64,000 nucleotides of DNA from an uncultured Lachnospiraceae bacterium (GTDB lineage Bacteria; Bacillota; Clostridia; Lachnospirales; Lachnospiraceae). Below, piece by piece: positions 9,747 to 18,710 of this stretch (position 1 is the stretch's first letter; each line of letters begins with the position of its first letter). The position numbers and the translations under genes are program-made. The stretch spans positions 62,001-126,000 of the forward strand of contig CANQRR010000001.1 in the NCBI GenBank assembly GCA_947626285.1, in the 5' to 3' direction. The notes beneath the pieces were generated by a model that was not told the DNA's origin, did no database searches, and saw nothing but the letters and a program-made list of their open reading frames with translations.

Positions 9747-10439
9747 ATGAGTGAACCGCTTAAGGTGACCGGTATGGTGCTTTCTGCCGTGCCGTTCGGG
9801 GATTATGATAAGAGAGTCGTGCTGCTGACGAAGGAGCGCGGGAAGATCACGGCGTTTGCCAGAGGTGCGAGGAGGCAGAACAGCGTGCTGCTGGCGGCGG
9901 CGAATCCGTTTGCGTTCGGCGTCTTTCAGGTCTACGAGGGACGGAGCGCGTATACGCTGGCGCGCGCGGAGATCTCAAATTATTTTACCGAGGTGAAGGA
10001 AGACTTCGAGGCGGCGTGCTACGCCTGTTATTTCATGGAGGTCGCGGAGTACTATTCGCGTGAGAACCTGGACGGCTCGGAGATGCTTGGACTTCTCTAT
10101 GTCACGCTGCGGACGCTTCCGAAAGCGCAGCCGGACAATGAGCTGATCCGCTGCGTCTTTGAGATGCGGGCGATGGTGCAAAACGGCGAGTATCCGTATG
10201 AGACGGCGAACGACGCGTCTTTGCAGGAGGCGACGCGCTATGCGCTGTCTTATGTGCTGCGCGCGCCGGTGCAGAAGCTGTATTCGTTTACGCTGACGCC
10301 GGAGATCTTCGCGGAGTTTCGCGGCGTGCAGGATCATTTCAACCGCCTGCGCATCGACCGGCAGTTCAAATCGCTCGCAATTCTGAAAAATATGGCCGCC
10401 GGACTCGGGCAGGAGACAGGAGAGCAGGAGTCGCCCTAA
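9747..10439 (+). CDS. recO: DNA repair protein RecO lacking the zinc-finger insert
   Basis: A protein of 230 residues beginning with the RecO OB fold (VLSAVPFGDYDKRVVLLTKE, then TAFARGARR). It ends with the helical segment of family members (LRAPVQKLYSFTLTPE, IDRQFKSLAIL). RecO mediates RecR-dependent loading of RecA onto SSB-coated DNA. The four-cysteine zinc finger usual between the two halves in Firmicutes is absent: after FEMRAMVQNGEYP the sequence goes directly to the C-terminal helices, so the protein is about 20-25 residues short. The frame is intact. Its position after era is the usual one. Confidence 0.85.
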   Translation: MSEPLKVTGMVLSAVPFGDYDKRVVLLTKERGKITAFARGARRQNSVLLAAANPFAFGVFQVYEGRSAYTLARAEISNYFTEVKEDFEAACYACYFMEVAEYYSRENLDGSEMLGLLYVTLRTLPKAQPDNELIRCVFEMRAMVQNGEYPYETANDASLQEATRYALSYVLRAPVQKLYSFTLTPEIFAEFRGVQDHFNRLRIDRQFKSLAILKNMAAGLGQETGEQESP

Positions 10440-10452
10440 CGTGTGACTGCGG

Positions 10453-10584
10453 GTTACTGTTCAGACCAGGCCGAAGCACTTGCTGCTGAGGCCGTAAGAA
10501 AGTGATTCAGGAGGCAGTTTGGGCTTCGCGAAGCGAATTTACATGCCCAAACTGCATGTTACTGGTCACGGAGTGAACAGTAAC
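10453..10584 (+). repeat. Palindromic intergenic element containing copy A of a three-copy dispersed repeat
   Basis: Outer arms GTTACTGTTCA (10453-10463) and TGAACAGTAAC (10574-10584) are perfect inverse complements. Inner arms GCAGTTTGGGC (10514-10524) and GCCCAAACTGC (10545-10555) are also perfect and enclose a GCTTCGCGAAGC palindrome. Bases 10462-10512 closely resemble sequences at 53169-53230 and 29944-29998. Confidence 0.75.
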
Positions 10585-10624
10585 GACCGCGGCGGAAATC
10601 TCCGTTGAAAATGAAAACAAGTGG

Positions 10625-10653
10625 TTGAAACCTGAAGGGTTTCTATGTATAAT
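10625..10653 (+). promoter_or_regulatory. Sigma-A promoter of the lipoprotein-glyQS operon
   Basis: TTGAAA at 10625-10630 and a perfect TATAAT at 10648-10653 are separated by 17 bases. This lies 75 bases before the lipoprotein start. Confidence 0.8.
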
Positions 10654-10728
10654 AGATTGGATTTAGGGTGGCATCCGGCAATGGGGCGGAAGGGTAGCGC
10701 CGTGCCGAAGATGCACAGGAGGACATGA

Positions 10729-11439
10729 ATGAAAGGAAAAAAGAAGGGGATGCTTCTGGCGTTGGCGCTCGGTGCGGTGACGCTTACCGGCTGCGAGATG
10801 CTGGGCTTTGACTCATGGCAGCCGCAGGAGCCGAACGCCGTGTCGATCGCGGAGGACGGCAGCGTGACGGAGATCATCAAGGATACGCTTGACGCGGCTT
10901 ACTACAGCGCCACGGAGCTCGAGACGATGATCCAGACAGAAGTAGCGCAGTACAACAGCGCTCACGGGGAAGATACCATACAGATCGATACACTCGAGAC
11001 AGAGGACAAAACCGTGAATCTGGTTTTGAAATACGCGACGGCCGAGGATTACGCCCGCTTCAACAACACGGAATTTTTCTACGGGACCGTCATCAGCGCG
11101 CAGCTGGACGGATATCTGTTCGACGTCCCCTATAAAAAGGTAGAGGACGGCGTTGCGCAGGCGAACGCGGTGAGCGGGAGCGAAGTGATACGCGGCATGG
11201 ACAAGCAGGTGCTGGTCCTGAAAGCGCCGATGGAGGTGCACGTGCCGGGCGATGTCCTGTACACGAGCACGAACGCCGAGGTTCTCGCGAAGGACGTGGT
11301 CGACGCGACAGGGGAGCAGGAGGAAGAGGATTCCGGGCTGATCCTTCCGTCAAACGCGGTCTACAAGGGCAAAGAGGCGTCGTTCACGGAACGCGCGGCA
11401 GCTAATCGTGTCTATATTATTTTTGATGATATTGAGTAG
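10729..11439 (+). CDS. Lipoprotein of unknown function between recO and glyQS
   Basis: A protein of 236 residues with a lysine-rich start, a hydrophobic stretch and the lipobox LTGC at about residues 19-22, so it should be lipid-anchored on the outer face of the membrane. The rest is soluble and acidic with no motif I recognise. A segment with TVNLVLKYATAEDYARFN looks like an alpha/beta fold. AGGAGG precedes ATG 10729, and a near-consensus promoter stands upstream. The gap to glyQS is only 15 bases, so the two are probably co-transcribed. I cannot name a function. Confidence 0.75.
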   Translation: MKGKKKGMLLALALGAVTLTGCEMLGFDSWQPQEPNAVSIAEDGSVTEIIKDTLDAAYYSATELETMIQTEVAQYNSAHGEDTIQIDTLETEDKTVNLVLKYATAEDYARFNNTEFFYGTVISAQLDGYLFDVPYKKVEDGVAQANAVSGSEVIRGMDKQVLVLKAPMEVHVPGDVLYTSTNAEVLAKDVVDATGEQEEEDSGLILPSNAVYKGKEASFTERAAANRVYIIFDDIE

Positions 11440-11454
11440 TGGAGGAGAGAGATT

Positions 11455-12843
11455 ATGGAGAAGACAATGGAAAAGATCGTGGCTCTCGCAAAGGGCAGGG
11501 GTTTCGTGTATCCGGGCTCCGAGATCTACGGTGGGCTCGCGAACACCTGGGATTACGGAAATCTCGGCGTGGAATTGAAGAACAATGTCAAGAAGGCCTG
11601 GTGGCAGAAATTTGTCACGGAGAATCCGTACAACGTCGGCGTGGACTGCGCGATCCTGATGAATCCGCAGACCTGGGTGGCGTCCGGCCATCTCGGCGGA
11701 TTTTCCGATCCGCTGATGGACTGTAAGGAGTGCCATGAACGTTTCCGCGCGGATAAGATCATTGAGGACTTCTGTCAGGAGCGGGGGATTGCCCTGGAGA
11801 AGCCGGTCGACGCGTTTTCACAGGAGGAGATGAGGGATTTTATTGAGAAACACAATATCCCGTGCCCGTCCTGCGGCAAGCACAATTTTACCGATATCCG
11901 TCAGTTCAACCTGATGTTCAAGACCTTCCAGGGCGTGACCGAGGATGCGAAGAATACGGTTTACCTGCGCCCGGAGACGGCCCAGGGTATTTTTGTCAAC
12001 TTCAAGAACGTGCAGCGGACTTCCCGCAAGAAAGTGCCGTTCGGCATCGCGCAGATCGGCAAATCGTTCCGCAATGAGATCACGCCGGGTAACTTTACCT
12101 TCCGCACGCGTGAGTTCGAGCAGATGGAGCTGGAGTTCTTCTGCGTGCCGGACACCGATCTCGAGTGGTTCGATTACTGGAGAAGCTACTGCATCAACTG
12201 GCTGAAGTCGCTGGGGATGAAGGAAGAGGAGATGCGCGTGCGCGACCATGAGAAGGAAGAGCTTTCTTTCTACAGCAAGGCGACGACGGACATCGAGTTC
12301 CTGTTCCCGTTCGGCTGGGGCGAGCTCTGGGGCATCGCGGACCGCACGAACTACGACCTGACACAGCACCAGAACGTGTCCGGCGAGGACATGTCCTACT
12401 TCGACGATGAGAAGAAGGAGAAATACATTCCGTACGTGATCGAGCCGTCGCTCGGCGCAGACCGTGTCGTGCTGGCTTTCCTGTGCAGCGCGTACGACGA
12501 GGAGGAGCTTGAGGGCGGCGACATGCGCACCGTGCTTCATTTCCATCCGGCGCTCGCACCGGTCAAGATCGGCGTGCTTCCGCTTTCGAAGAAGCTGAAC
12601 GAGGGCGCGGAGAAGATCTACACGATGCTCACGAAGTATTACAACTGCGAGTTCGACGACAGGGGAAATATCGGCAAGCGTTACCGCAGGCAGGATGAGA
12701 TCGGGACGCCGTTCTGCGTCACCTACGATTTCGAGTCCGAGACGGATGGCGCGGTGACCGTGCGCGACCGCGACACGATGGAGCAGGAACGCGTGAAGAT
12801 CGAGGATCTGAAGGCATACTTTGAAAAGAAGTTTGAGTGGTAG
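11455..12843 (+). CDS. glyQS: Glycyl-tRNA synthetase, single-chain type
   Basis: A class II synthetase of 462 residues, matching the homodimeric (eukaryote/Gram-positive type) GlyRS rather than the alpha2-beta2 form. It charges tRNA-Gly with glycine. The N-terminus has [14 protein letters not shown]; two CxxC pairs (CKECHERF and CPSCGKHNF) probably bind zinc. Class II motif 2 is seen around [19 protein letters not shown], and the C-terminal anticodon-binding domain begins near [17 protein letters not shown] precedes ATG 11455. No T-box leader is visible; the gene follows the lipoprotein by 15 bases. Confidence 0.96.
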   Translation: MEKTMEKIVALAKGRGFVYPGSEIYGGLANTWDYGNLGVELKNNVKKAWWQKFVTENPYNVGVDCAILMNPQTWVASGHLGGFSDPLMDCKECHERFRADKIIEDFCQERGIALEKPVDAFSQEEMRDFIEKHNIPCPSCGKHNFTDIRQFNLMFKTFQGVTEDAKNTVYLRPETAQGIFVNFKNVQRTSRKKVPFGIAQIGKSFRNEITPGNFTFRTREFEQMELEFFCVPDTDLEWFDYWRSYCINWLKSLGMKEEEMRVRDHEKEELSFYSKATTDIEFLFPFGWGELWGIADRTNYDLTQHQNVSGEDMSYFDDEKKEKYIPYVIEPSLGADRVVLAFLCSAYDEEELEGGDMRTVLHFHPALAPVKIGVLPLSKKLNEGAEKIYTMLTKYYNCEFDDRGNIGKRYRRQDEIGTPFCVTYDFESETDGAVTVRDRDTMEQERVKIEDLKAYFEKKFEW

Positions 12844-12855
12844 TGATAAAGCCCA

Positions 12856-13017
12856 GTCTCAATGGACAGGCGGATGGGCTGTTTACAGGACAATCCGTCT
12901 GTCCATTAGAGACGCTAACAGATCTGAGCAAAAAAGCAGCGCGAACAAAGCGAGCGCTGTGATTTGCGAAGATCTGTTAGAGAATTGCGTAAGTGCCGAA
13001 GGCACGAAGCAATTCTC
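12856..13017 (+). repeat. Array of three hairpins between glyQS and pfp
   Basis: Three inverted repeats follow each other. The first pairs 12856-12875 with 12893-12913 (about 19 bp, a few mismatches). The second pairs CTAACAGATCT (12915-12925) with AGATCTGTTAG (12970-12980) around an inner CAGCGC/GCGCTG stem. The third pairs GAGAATTGC with GCAATTCTC (12980-13017) around GTGCCGAAGGCAC. None ends in a T tract, so they are not ordinary terminators. They occupy most of the 219-base gap before pfp and could be a mobile palindrome or part of a structured leader. Confidence 0.65.
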
Positions 13018-13062
13018 AGGCTTTATATATAAAAACAACACACATACAGGAGGAGTTTCATT

Positions 13063-14310
13063 ATGAAAGGAAACATTGTAGTAGGTCAGTCGGGCGGACC
13101 GACAGCGGTCATCAATTCCAGCCTTGCGGGCGTGGTCAGCAAGGCGAGAGAGCTCGGCGTGAAGAAGATTTACGGCATGCATCATGGCATCCAGGGCTTC
13201 CTGAACGAGGATCTGGTGGATATGGGCGAGTACATCAAAGAGGACAAGGACATCGAGCTTCTGAAGAGGACTCCGTCTGCGTTCTTAGGCTCCTGCCGCT
13301 ACAAACTGCCGAAGATCGAGGGCAACGAGGAAGTCTACGACAAGATCTTCGCGATCATGGAGAAGTTCGACATCGAGTGCCTGTTCTACATCGGCGGAAA
13401 CGATTCGATGGACACGATCAAGATGCTGTCCGATTACGCGGCGCTCAAGGGTAAGACCCAGAGATTCATGGGCGTTCCGAAGACGATCGACAACGACCTT
13501 CCGATTACCGACCACTGCCCGGGCTACGGCTCTGCTGCGAAGTACATCGCTACCTCTCTGAAGGAAGTCATCCGCGACAACGCGAGCTTCGGTATTGAGA
13601 AGCCGACCGTCTGCGTGGTGGAGATCATGGGGCGCCACGCGGGCTGGCTGACGGCTGCCGCGGCGCTCTCCAGAGACGAGGACTGTGAGGGCCCGGATCT
13701 GATCTATGTTCCGGAAGTGGATTTCGATATGGCTGATTTCATGGCGAGAGTGAAAGACTTGTCCGTGAAGAAGAGCTCCGTGGTGATCGCGGTGTCCGAG
13801 GGCATCAAGATCGCGGACGGCACTTTTGTCTGCGAGCTCGGCGGCGGCTCTGATTACGTGGACGCGTTCGGCCACAAGCAGCTCTCCGGCTGCGCGGTCG
13901 TACTGGCGAACAAGATCGCGGCTGAGACCGGCCTTAAGACCCGTGCGATCGAGCTGTCCACACTGCAGAGAGCGGCGACGCACCTCGCTTCCCTGAACGA
14001 TATCAACGAGGCGTTCAACGTAGGTTACCTTGCCTGCAAGGCTGCCGACGAGGGCAAGACCGGCATGATGATCACGATCGACGTCAAGGAGCGCAGCCCA
14101 TATCAGGTGGGCTACAGCATCTACGACATCCACGCGATCGCGAATGTGGAGCGCCCGGTTCCGGCCGAGTGGATCATCAATAACGGCACGGATATCGGCG
14201 AGGGCTACGTCGAGTACGCGCGTCCGCTGATCCTTGGCGAGCTCACCCCGCTGATGGTAAACGGCGTGCCGAAGCATCTTGTGCTGAACAGAGACACCTA
14301 TCGCAAGTAA
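13063..14310 (+). CDS. pfp: Phosphofructokinase, PPi-dependent type
   Basis: A 6-phosphofructokinase of 415 residues making fructose 1,6-bisphosphate. The phosphoryl-donor site reads GGNDS at residues 111-115 instead of the GGDGS/T of ATP enzymes, and the catalytic loop reads PKTIDND (139-145) with lysine in place of glycine. Both changes mark pyrophosphate-using enzymes. MGRHAGWL and the C-terminal sugar-phosphate residues are also seen. AGGAGG precedes ATG 13063. It lies just before ppdK, another PPi-using glycolytic enzyme, though a terminator separates the two transcripts. The donor preference is inferred from these residues. Confidence 0.9.
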   Translation: MKGNIVVGQSGGPTAVINSSLAGVVSKARELGVKKIYGMHHGIQGFLNEDLVDMGEYIKEDKDIELLKRTPSAFLGSCRYKLPKIEGNEEVYDKIFAIMEKFDIECLFYIGGNDSMDTIKMLSDYAALKGKTQRFMGVPKTIDNDLPITDHCPGYGSAAKYIATSLKEVIRDNASFGIEKPTVCVVEIMGRHAGWLTAAAALSRDEDCEGPDLIYVPEVDFDMADFMARVKDLSVKKSSVVIAVSEGIKIADGTFVCELGGGSDYVDAFGHKQLSGCAVVLANKIAAETGLKTRAIELSTLQRAATHLASLNDINEAFNVGYLACKAADEGKTGMMITIDVKERSPYQVGYSIYDIHAIANVERPVPAEWIINNGTDIGEGYVEYARPLILGELTPLMVNGVPKHLVLNRDTYRK

Positions 14311-14337
14311 GATTTTCCCGGACTGAGTTTTTGTTGA

Positions 14338-14369
14338 ATCCCGGAGTGTATTGCGCTCCGGGATTTTTC
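14338..14369 (+). terminator. Rho-independent terminator after pfp
   Basis: ATCCCGGAG pairs with CTCCGGGAT, with a short loop and a following T run, 27 bases after the pfp stop. Confidence 0.85.
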
Positions 14370-14443
14370 ATGTATATTTGACAAAGAATTCACGAAAACT
14401 GCAAATGTTTCTGAAATAATGCATAAAAAAATACAGTATTTCC

Positions 14444-14471
14444 TTGACTCAAACAGGAAATATGTTACAAT
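14444..14471 (+). promoter_or_regulatory. Probable sigma-A promoter of ppdK
   Basis: TTGACT (14444-14449) and TACAAT (14466-14471) are 16 bases apart, in an AT-rich stretch ending about 35 bases before ppdK. Confidence 0.6.
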
Positions 14472-14507
14472 TATACATATGACATAAAATTAGGAGGAGT
14501 GTGTAAC

Positions 14508-17132
14508 ATGACAAAGTGGGTATACATGTTTACAGAAGGCAATGCCAACATGAGAAACCTGCTCGGAGGCAAGGGCGCCAATCTCGCTGAGATGACGAAC
14601 CTCGGACTTCCGGTGCCGCAGGGCTTTACGATTACGACGGAAGCCTGCACGCAGTACTATGAGGACGGCAGGAAGATCAACGACGAGATCATGGGACAGA
14701 TCATGGTGGCGATCGAGAAGATGGAAGGGATCACTGGCAAAAAGTTCGGCGACAAGGAGAATCCGCTGCTCGTGTCGGTCCGTTCCGGCGCGCGCGCTTC
14801 TATGCCGGGCATGATGGACACGATCCTGAACCTCGGCCTGAATGAGGAGGTCGTCGAAGTGTTGGCGAAGAAGTCCGGAAATCCGCGCTGGGCATGGGAC
14901 TGCTATCGCAGATTCATCCAGATGTTCTCTGACGTGGTCATGGAGGTCGGCAAGAAATATTTCGAAGAGCTGATCGACAAGATGAAGGCTGAGAAGGGCG
15001 TGAAGCAGGACGTTGAGCTGACCGCTGAGGATCTGAAGGAGCTGGCGAACCAGTTCAAGGCAGAGTATAAGGAGAAGATCGGTTCCGATTTCCCGACCGA
15101 CCCGAAGGTACAGCTCATGGAGGCGATCAAGGCTGTGTTCCGCTCGTGGGACAACCCCCGCGCGAACGTATACCGCCGCGACAACGACATCCCGTACTCC
15201 TGGGGTACCGCGGTCAACGTACAGATGATGGCATTCGGCAACATGGGCAATACGTCCGGCACGGGCGTCGCGTTCACGCGTGATCCGGCGACCGGCGAGA
15301 AGCACCTGATGGGCGAGTTCCTGCTGAACGCGCAGGGCGAGGACGTTGTGGCAGGCGTGCGCACGCCGCAGAAGATCGCGCAGCTCGAGCAGGAGATGCC
15401 GGAGGTGTTCGAGCAGTTCACGACGATCTGCAAGACTCTGGAGGATCACTACAGAGACATGCAGGATATGGAGTTCACAATCGAGGACAGACACCTCTAC
15501 ATGCTGCAGACGCGTAACGGCAAGCGTACCGCGCAGGCAGCGCTCAAGATCGCGTGCGACCTCGTGGACGAGGGTATGATCACCGAGGAGAAAGCGGTCG
15601 CGATGATCGACCCGCGCAATTTGGACACGCTGCTTCATCCGCAGTTCGACGCGGCGGCTTTGAAAGCGGCCACTCCGATCGCGAAGGCGCTCGGCGCGTC
15701 GCCGGGAGCTGCCTGCGGCAAGATCGTCTTCACGGCTGAGGATGCGAAGGCGTGGGCAGGAAGAGGCGAGAAGGTCGTGTTGGTGCGTCTCGAGACCTCT
15801 CCGGAGGACATCGAGGGTATGAAGAGCGCGCAGGGTATCCTCACGGTGCGCGGCGGTATGACGAGCCACGCGGCAGTCGTGGCGCGCGGCATGGGTACCT
15901 GCTGTGTATCCGGCTGCGGCGACATCACGATGGACGAGGCGAATAAGAAATTTACATTGAACGGCAAGGAGTACCACGAGGGCGACGCGATCTCCCTGGA
16001 CGGCTCCACCGGCAATATCTACGACGGCATCATTCCGACGGTTCCAGCTTCGATCGCGGGCGAGTTTGGAAGGATCATGGCCTGGGCGGACAAGTACCGC
16101 AAGCTCAAGGTCCGCACGAACGCGGACACGCCGGCGGACGCGAAGAGAGCGCGCGAGCTGGGCGCCGAGGGCATCGGCCTGTGCCGTACTGAGCATATGT
16201 TCTTCAACGGCAACCGCATCGACGCGTTCCGTGAGATGATCTGCTCCGAGACGGTAGAAGAGAGAGAGAAGGCGCTCGCGAAGATCCTTCCGGAGCAGCA
16301 GGGCGATTTTGAGGAGCTCTACGAGGCGCTCGAGGGCAATCCGGTCACGATCCGTTTCCTGGATCCGCCGCTGCATGAGTTCGTTCCGACCGAGGAGGCG
16401 GACATCCAGAAGCTGGCTGACGCGCAGGGCAAGAGTGTTGACGTGATCAAGGCGATCATCGACTCCCTGCACGAGTTCAACCCGATGATGGGTCACCGCG
16501 GCTGCCGTCTGGCGGTCACCTACCCGGAGATCGCGAAGATGCAGACGCAGGCGGTCATCCGCGCGGCGATCAACGTCAAGAAAGCACATCCGGATTGGGA
16601 TATGTGCCCGGAGATCATGATCCCGCTCGTCGGTGATAACAAAGAGTTGAAATACGTCAAGAAGACGGTCGTGGAGACCGCGGACGCAGAGATCGCTGCG
16701 GCAGGCGTGGATCTGAAGTACCAGGTCGGCACGATGATCGAGATCCCGCGCGCGGCTCTGACGGCGGACGAGATCGCGAAGGAAGCGGATTTCTTCTGCT
16801 TCGGCACGAACGATCTCACGCAGATGTGCTACGGCTTCTCCCGTGACGACGCGGGCAAGTTCCTGAACGCTTACTATGACGCGAAGATCTTCGAGAACGA
16901 CCCGTTCGCAAAGCTCGACCAGACAGGCGTCGGCAAGTTGATGGAGACCGCAATCAAGCTGGGCAAGCCGGCGAATCCGAATCTCCACATCGGTATCTGC
17001 GGCGAACACGGCGGCGATCCGTCGTCTGTGGAGTTCTGTCACAAGCTGGGTCTGGACTATGTGTCCTGTTCTCCGTTCAGAGTTCCCATTGCCCGCCTGG
17101 CGGCGGCCCAGGCCGCGATCGCGGATAAGTAA
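14508..17132 (+). CDS. ppdK: Pyruvate, phosphate dikinase
   Basis: At 874 residues this is exactly the normal PPDK length. It interconverts PEP + AMP + PPi with pyruvate + ATP + Pi. Domains in order are the nucleotide-grasp domain (GGKGANLAEM near the start), the swivelling domain with phospho-histidine His454 in GGMTSHAAVVARGMG, and the C-terminal TIM barrel with Cys831 in ICGEHGGDP. AGGAGG and the ATG at 14508 set the start; the in-frame GTG at 14499 sits too close to the ribosome binding site. With pfp it would let glycolysis spend PPi in place of ATP. Recognition is certain; direction in vivo is inferred. Confidence 0.97.
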   Translation: MTKWVYMFTEGNANMRNLLGGKGANLAEMTNLGLPVPQGFTITTEACTQYYEDGRKINDEIMGQIMVAIEKMEGITGKKFGDKENPLLVSVRSGARASMPGMMDTILNLGLNEEVVEVLAKKSGNPRWAWDCYRRFIQMFSDVVMEVGKKYFEELIDKMKAEKGVKQDVELTAEDLKELANQFKAEYKEKIGSDFPTDPKVQLMEAIKAVFRSWDNPRANVYRRDNDIPYSWGTAVNVQMMAFGNMGNTSGTGVAFTRDPATGEKHLMGEFLLNAQGEDVVAGVRTPQKIAQLEQEMPEVFEQFTTICKTLEDHYRDMQDMEFTIEDRHLYMLQTRNGKRTAQAALKIACDLVDEGMITEEKAVAMIDPRNLDTLLHPQFDAAALKAATPIAKALGASPGAACGKIVFTAEDAKAWAGRGEKVVLVRLETSPEDIEGMKSAQGILTVRGGMTSHAAVVARGMGTCCVSGCGDITMDEANKKFTLNGKEYHEGDAISLDGSTGNIYDGIIPTVPASIAGEFGRIMAWADKYRKLKVRTNADTPADAKRARELGAEGIGLCRTEHMFFNGNRIDAFREMICSETVEEREKALAKILPEQQGDFEELYEALEGNPVTIRFLDPPLHEFVPTEEADIQKLADAQGKSVDVIKAIIDSLHEFNPMMGHRGCRLAVTYPEIAKMQTQAVIRAAINVKKAHPDWDMCPEIMIPLVGDNKELKYVKKTVVETADAEIAAAGVDLKYQVGTMIEIPRAALTADEIAKEADFFCFGTNDLTQMCYGFSRDDAGKFLNAYYDAKIFENDPFAKLDQTGVGKLMETAIKLGKPANPNLHIGICGEHGGDPSSVEFCHKLGLDYVSCSPFRVPIARLAAAQAAIADK

Positions 17133-17163
17133 ACAGAAGACATTTCTTTGATTCAGTACAGAG

Positions 17164-17211
17164 AGCCTCCAGGGGAAGCGGTGAAAGCGCCGTTTTCCCG
17201 GAGGCTTTTTA
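17164..17211 (+). terminator. Rho-independent terminator after ppdK
   Basis: AGCCTCCAGGGGAA pairs imperfectly with TTTTCCCGGAGGCT and is followed by five T residues. Confidence 0.85.
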
Positions 17212-17223
17212 AAAGGAAAGTAT

Positions 17224-17251
17224 TTGCAATATTTTCATTTTCCGGTATAAT
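17224..17251 (+). promoter_or_regulatory. Probable promoter of the metallophosphoesterase gene
   Basis: TTGCAA (17224-17229) and a perfect TATAAT (17246-17251) are 16 bases apart. The implied leader is about 140 bases long; I see no riboswitch fold in it. Confidence 0.6.
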
Positions 17252-17397
17252 TATTTTATTCTGCTTATCAGTCGTCTATAGGGCGCTGAGCAGCGAGGAC
17301 TGAGATATTTTCCTGTAATTATCCGGGTGCTCCGGTCTTCGGACAGAATTGCAGTTGGGAGAGAAAAGAACAGAGAAACGGATAGGAGCAGCAGGTC

Positions 17398-18603
17398 ATG
17401 GGAGCTTTACTTTTATCGCCGTTCTACATTTTGCTGAGCGTATATCTTCTTCACAGACTTTTTAAGTGGATGGCGGCCTGCCACGGGATCCTGGGCAAAC
17501 TCCGGGTGAGAGTGGTGGTCGTGCTGATCTATGTCTTTGTCGCATCCGCGATGCTCGTAGGGTTTTTCCTTCCGGGCGGAAAGCTGGAGCGCTTTATGAA
17601 GCTGATTGGCAATTACTGGCTGGGCGTGATGCTGTATACGGTGCTGACCGTCGGAGCCGCGGATCTGATCGCCCTGATTTTGAAGCGGTGCAAGCGGATC
17701 GATCAGGAGAAGCTTCGCTCGCGGAAGGTCTTCGTCTGCGTGGGCGCGCTGTGCATTCTGATCATCGCGGGTGTCAGCACCTACGGCGTATTGAACGCGC
17801 GGGTGATTCGCACGACGAGTTATGAGATTGAGATCCCGAAGGATGGCGGAGAGCTGGACTCGCTTCGGGTGGCGCTTGTCGCCGACATGCATCTGGGCTA
17901 TAACATCGGCTGCATACGCATGCAGAATATGGTGAAGAAGATCAACGCGATCCATCCGGATCTGGTCGTGATCGCGGGAGATATCTTTGACAACGAGTAC
18001 GAGGCGCTGGAGGATGAGGAACGGCTCTGCGAGATCCTGCGGGGGATCGAGAGCAAATACGGCGTGTACGCCTGCTACGGGAACCACGACATCGAGGAGA
18101 AGATCCTGGCCGGCTTCACCTTCGGGGAAAACAGCAAGGAGAAGGTGAGCAGCCCGGAGATGGATGAGTTTCTGGAGAGATCGAACATCCAGCTGCTGCG
18201 TGACGAATACGTGCTGATCGACGACAGTTTTTATCTGTACGGCCGGCCGGACGCGGAGCGCCCCGGCAGGGGGATTACGATGCGGAAGACGCCGGAGGAG
18301 CTCACGGAGGGACTGGATCTGGCGAAGCCGCTGATCGTCATCGACCACGAGCCAAAGGAGTTGCAGGAGCTCGCCGATGCAGGCGTCGACGTAGACCTGT
18401 GCGGGCACACGCACGACGGGCAGGTATTTCCACTGAACTTGACCTGCCGCCTGGTCTGGGAGAACGCCTGCGGCTATCTGAAGAAAGGGAACATGCAAAA
18501 CATCGTGACCTCCGGCGTGGGTCTGTTCGGGCCGAACATGCGCGTCTGCACGATCCCGGAAGTCTGCGATATCGAGATTCGGTTCGAATCGGTATCGGAA
18601 TAA
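17398..18603 (+). CDS. Membrane-anchored metallophosphoesterase (YkuE/YaeI-like)
   Basis: A protein of 401 residues. The N-terminal third has four hydrophobic segments (about residues 3-20, 36-58, 73-95 and 115-135). The rest is a calcineurin-like phosphoesterase with all metal-binding blocks visible in order: ADMHLG, GDIFDNEY, GNHDIE, VIDHEP and GHTHDGQ. It is likely to face outwards, as in relatives that act on lipid or cell-envelope phosphoesters such as UDP-diacylglucosamine, but the substrate is not determined by sequence. AGGAG lies nine bases before ATG 17398. It is monocistronic, between two terminators. Confidence 0.88.
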   Translation: MGALLLSPFYILLSVYLLHRLFKWMAACHGILGKLRVRVVVVLIYVFVASAMLVGFFLPGGKLERFMKLIGNYWLGVMLYTVLTVGAADLIALILKRCKRIDQEKLRSRKVFVCVGALCILIIAGVSTYGVLNARVIRTTSYEIEIPKDGGELDSLRVALVADMHLGYNIGCIRMQNMVKKINAIHPDLVVIAGDIFDNEYEALEDEERLCEILRGIESKYGVYACYGNHDIEEKILAGFTFGENSKEKVSSPEMDEFLERSNIQLLRDEYVLIDDSFYLYGRPDAERPGRGITMRKTPEELTEGLDLAKPLIVIDHEPKELQELADAGVDVDLCGHTHDGQVFPLNLTCRLVWENACGYLKKGNMQNIVTSGVGLFGPNMRVCTIPEVCDIEIRFESVSE

Positions 18604-18619
18604 AATCGAGAGATGAGTG

Positions 18620-18660
18620 AATCCCCGGATGCATGTCGTTACATACGGGGATTTTTCTTT
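18620..18660 (+). terminator. Rho-independent terminator after the metallophosphoesterase gene
   Basis: AATCCCCG pairs with CGGGGATT around an 18-base loop, followed by a T-rich run. Confidence 0.75.
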
Positions 18661-18681
18661 TTTACAATATGTAAAATATAC

Positions 18682-18710
18682 TTGACAAAATGCTATCGCT
18701 GATGTATGAT
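18682..18710 (+). promoter_or_regulatory. Sigma-A promoter of the membrane protein/XRE/ABC operon
   Basis: A perfect TTGACA (18682-18687) and TATGAT (18705-18710) are 17 bases apart. Confidence 0.8.

Noticed and set aside
13018-13062. TATATATAA as a promoter -10 box right before pfp
   Set aside because: No acceptable -35 box is found at 16-18 bases; the hairpin arm occupies that position. It may be a leader sequence only.
14490-17042. 850-codon open frame on the minus strand opposite ppdK (also long antisense frames opposite nifJ, the M16 peptidase, glnS, prfC and dxs)
   Set aside because: They lie within certain genes, are rich in Arg/Leu/His/Val as expected from complementing GC-rich codons, and lack ribosome binding sites or recognisable domains.
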